Assembly (NCBI GenBank): GCA_009697105.1
Contig: SIAQ01000056.1
Location: forward strand, 1-32,726
Reading direction: 5' to 3'
Length of the DNA: 32,726 nucleotides
Source of the DNA: Gemmataceae bacterium
GTDB taxonomy: Bacteria > Planctomycetota > Planctomycetia > Gemmatales > Gemmataceae
Shown here: positions 30,861-32,726 of the stretch, one piece after another
How the letters are laid out: the number at the start of each line of letters is the position of its first letter
How positions within the stretch are numbered: position 1 is the stretch's first letter
The notes under the pieces: generated by a model
What the model was told of the DNA's origin: nothing
Database searches by the model: none
The model's input: the letters and a program-made list of their open reading frames with translations, nothing else
Made by a program: the position numbers and the translations under genes

Positions 30861-30949
30861 GTTTGTTTAGCCGCTCGCCTCTGGCGAGCGCGACCTGAGT
30901 GTTGTTCACCACGAATTCGCGCTCGCCAGAGGCGAGCGGCTAAACAAAA
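30861..30949. repeat. Palindromic repeat, family F
   Basis: Left arm GTTTGTTTAGCCGCTCGCCT from 30861, right arm AGGCGAGCGGCTAAACAAAA ending at 30949, near-perfect over about 32 bp. The arms contain a smaller palindrome (GCTCGCC-TCT-GGCGAGC). It resembles family B (TTGTTTA... and GCTCGC). It lies 11 bp after the stop of the upstream gene and 77 bp before the next start. Confidence 0.9.
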
Positions 30950-31025
30950 CCAGCCGAATCCTCTTGCGATCCCATCGCTCATCTGTCATGCTCACCCCAC
31001 AAACACAACTCCGGGGAGGATACTC

Positions 31026-32726
31026 ATGCGCACCCTATGTGCAATTCTGGCATTTGCATTGTCGTCAGCGGCAACTTTCGCTCAGCCCGTGAGGACGCCC
31101 GAGCATCTGCTTCCCGCCGACGGTGCCGCGTTTCTCCGCTACGACGGCTACCTGCCCCACAAGAAAGCGTATGACCAAACGGCCTTGGCCCAGGCGATGA
31201 AGGAAGGGTTGAACGATTTCTTCGATCACCTCTGGATACAGGCCTGGGCCGCCGCCGAAGCCGAACCGCCGATGCTCGGAGGCAAAGTCGCGCAGAAACG
31301 TCGCCAGACCGCCGAGCGCTTCGCCGACGCCATCTGGGCACGCGGTTTCGCCGCCAGTTTGGAACTCGATCGCGAGAAACGGGACGACATCGACACGCCA
31401 ATCGGTCAAGTTACCATCGTCTTCCCACACGGAGCGGAGGCGAAGAACCGCGAGACGATTGACGCATTCCTCCGTTTGATCGCCGAGTACATCGGCGCGG
31501 AAATATCCAAATTCAAACACGCTGGTCGAGCCGGGCTGTCCTTCAAATATCAGGACACGCCCATCACCTGGTGGCCTGAAGAGGAGCATATCGTGCTTAC
31601 CTCGGGCAAGCTGCCGGCGGCTAAGATCATTGACGTCGCCGATGGCCGTCGGCCCAATGTCGCCAGTGCCAGCTGGCATAAGGACCTGCTTGCAGCGCCG
31701 TCCTACGAGACCGACATCCGCGGCTTTGTCAACATCGATAAACTCCAGAACCAGCTGACGGGCCTGGGCCGCGACGCCCTCAAGCTCACGAATATCGCCG
31801 ATCGCTTCGTTGAACACCTCGTCGTTCGCCATCTCGGCTTGACCAGCCTGCGCAACGTCACCTTCCATCTCGGTTTCGATGGCAAGTACCAACGCAGCAC
31901 GGTTCGGCTCGGCATCGTCGAGCCGGAGAAGCGTGTCGGCCTGGCGAACCTCATCACCGGGCCCGTCGCCTTCGATGCGGCCAAGCTCCCGCCGCTGCCG
32001 CCCGATGCCGATTATGTCAGCGCCCGGCATGTCGATTGGGAGCGAATTTACGACTTCGTCAAGGGAACCTACACCGCCTGGCTGCTCTCCGAACTGTTTG
32101 CAGGAAGAGTGCCCGATCAGAAAGTTCCCGATCTCGATCGCTTGCTCGGCATCGATTTTCGCAAGGATTTTTTGCAGCAACTCGACACGACCATCGTCAC
32201 CTGGGGCGCACACTCCGAAGGCCCATTTTTTCTCGGCCAAGCCGTCGCCATGAGAGTAAAGGACGCCGCCAAGGTGCGCAAAGGCCTCGACGCGATCGTG
32301 AAAGCGCTGAACGACGAGAAGATGTTCGCCGCCGACAAGACGACCTATCGCGGCGTCGAGATGTACGTCTTCCGCAAGATGCCGTTGCCCGTGACGATCG
32401 CGCTGCACAACGATTGGCTGGTGCTCGCCCTGGCCCCGCAACCGGTGCAAGGCTTCATCATGCGAGGCAACGGCAAATATCGCACCTGGCAGGCGCCGTC
32501 CGAACTCGCCGCCGTGCTCGCCAAGGAAGCCAAGCGTGCCGGTAAAAGCAAGCTGCTCGCCGTCAGCGTATCCGACCCGCGCCCGGTAATTGAAATGGGC
32601 CTGGCCGTGCTGCCGATCTATGCCAACTTCGCCAACTTCGGAAACAAAAAGCTGTTCGATGTGGAGAAGATTCCCAACGCCCAGTCGATCAACGAATGGC
32701 TGTTTCCCAATGTCGGCGTGTTCTAC
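31026..32726 (+). CDS. Exported hypothetical protein, 3' end outside window
   Basis: 567 codons to the window edge with no stop. ATG 31026 has GGGGAGG 5 to 11 bases upstream and a signal peptide that ends near residue 19 (SAATFA before QP). The mature part begins RTPEHLLPADGAAFLRYDGY. It shows the alternating helix/strand layout and motifs of DUF3352-like proteins (DADYVSARHVDWERIYDFVKG, ATKVRKGLDAIVKALNDEK-type segment VRKGLDAIVKALNDEKMFA, TYRGVEMYVF), but I cannot place it firmly. No catalytic residues are evident. An open reading on the opposite strand over 31065-32450 is a shadow, since it lacks a signal peptide and binding site. Confidence 0.75.
   Translation, partial: MRTLCAILAFALSSAATFAQPVRTPEHLLPADGAAFLRYDGYLPHKKAYDQTALAQAMKEGLNDFFDHLWIQAWAAAEAEPPMLGGKVAQKRRQTAERFADAIWARGFAASLELDREKRDDIDTPIGQVTIVFPHGAEAKNRETIDAFLRLIAEYIGAEISKFKHAGRAGLSFKYQDTPITWWPEEEHIVLTSGKLPAAKIIDVADGRRPNVASASWHKDLLAAPSYETDIRGFVNIDKLQNQLTGLGRDALKLTNIADRFVEHLVVRHLGLTSLRNVTFHLGFDGKYQRSTVRLGIVEPEKRVGLANLITGPVAFDAAKLPPLPPDADYVSARHVDWERIYDFVKGTYTAWLLSELFAGRVPDQKVPDLDRLLGIDFRKDFLQQLDTTIVTWGAHSEGPFFLGQAVAMRVKDAAKVRKGLDAIVKALNDEKMFAADKTTYRGVEMYVFRKMPLPVTIALHNDWLVLALAPQPVQGFIMRGNGKYRTWQAPSELAAVLAKEAKRAGKSKLLAVSVSDPRPVIEMGLAVLPIYANFANFGNKKLFDVEKIPNAQSINEWLFPNVGVFY

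Noticed and set aside
661..30949. CRISPR array
   Set aside because: The repeats are single palindromes scattered over 30 kb, with no regularly spaced tandem copies and no cas genes.
31065..32450. Long open reading on the minus strand
   Set aside because: It overlaps an exported plus-strand protein that has a strong ribosome binding site and signal peptide. Long antisense frames are common in GC-rich coding DNA.
1..32726. tRNA and rRNA genes
   Set aside because: No cloverleaf-like stretch with the T-loop GTTCGA pattern and no rRNA-like stretch was seen in the gaps. A covariance-model search would be needed to be sure.

Overview
The window looks like a chromosomal piece of a planctomycete, most likely Gemmataceae-like. 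The evidence is the protein content: two Planctomycetes-type DUF1549/DUF1553 proteins (one with an N-terminal CxxCH cytochrome domain), a Tat-exported DUF1501 protein, a HEAT-repeat/beta-propeller fusion, a Ser/Thr kinase with the planctomycete-style N-terminal region, and many large secreted proteins of unknown role. Base composition is moderately GC-rich, genes are mostly single or in short runs, and several promoters close to the sigma-70 consensus can be read. No rRNA, tRNA or CRISPR array was seen. The organism assignment is inferred from gene content only.

Layout. 1-160: the 3' end of an ISL3-type transposase and the probable right end of that insertion sequence. 160-1310: two small membrane proteins. 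1313-8884 (minus): HEAT/propeller protein, secreted thioredoxin-fold protein, TolC-like outer-membrane lipoprotein, Ser/Thr kinase. 8885-10280 (plus): rplU (L21) with a long leader and a clear terminator, then upp. 10447-13627 (minus): zinc-ribbon/CBM9-like membrane protein and a GT87-like membrane glycosyltransferase. 13894-21394 (plus): a 1269-residue secreted glycosidase-like protein, a cytosolic NHL protein, a COG2055 malate/lactate-type dehydrogenase 28 bp after it, and a DUF1501 protein. 21490-23728: an AT-richer block with a PLD-fold protein converging on a DUF4160 / DUF2442-HTH pair. 23856-30347 (minus): secreted amidohydrolase and two DUF1549/DUF1553 proteins. 30509-32726 (plus): a cysteine-rich small protein and a secreted protein cut by the window edge.

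How the genes relate. Most are envelope or export functions probably concerned with polymer or carbohydrate use: glycosidase-like protein with two carbohydrate-binding-like modules, NHL plus dehydrogenase, DUF1501, and cytochrome-linked DUF1549/1553 proteins. Specific substrates cannot be read from the sequence. rplU and upp are housekeeping genes placed next to each other without rpmA.

Two features stand out. First, at least 13 intergenic gaps carry a long imperfect palindrome. These fall into several families (A, B, C, D, E/G, F); A and B share a TTTAGCGCTCGC or TTAGCGCTCGC core and F a related one. They sit next to stop codons, just before start codons, and in two cases supply the last codons of a gene. 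Second, the repeat-free block at 21,395-23,855 looks acquired. It contains a single-HKD PLD protein and a translationally coupled DUF4160 / DUF2442-HTH pair behind a strong promoter framed by a perfect 8-bp inverted repeat. It resembles a toxin-antitoxin or defence module, but function is not shown.
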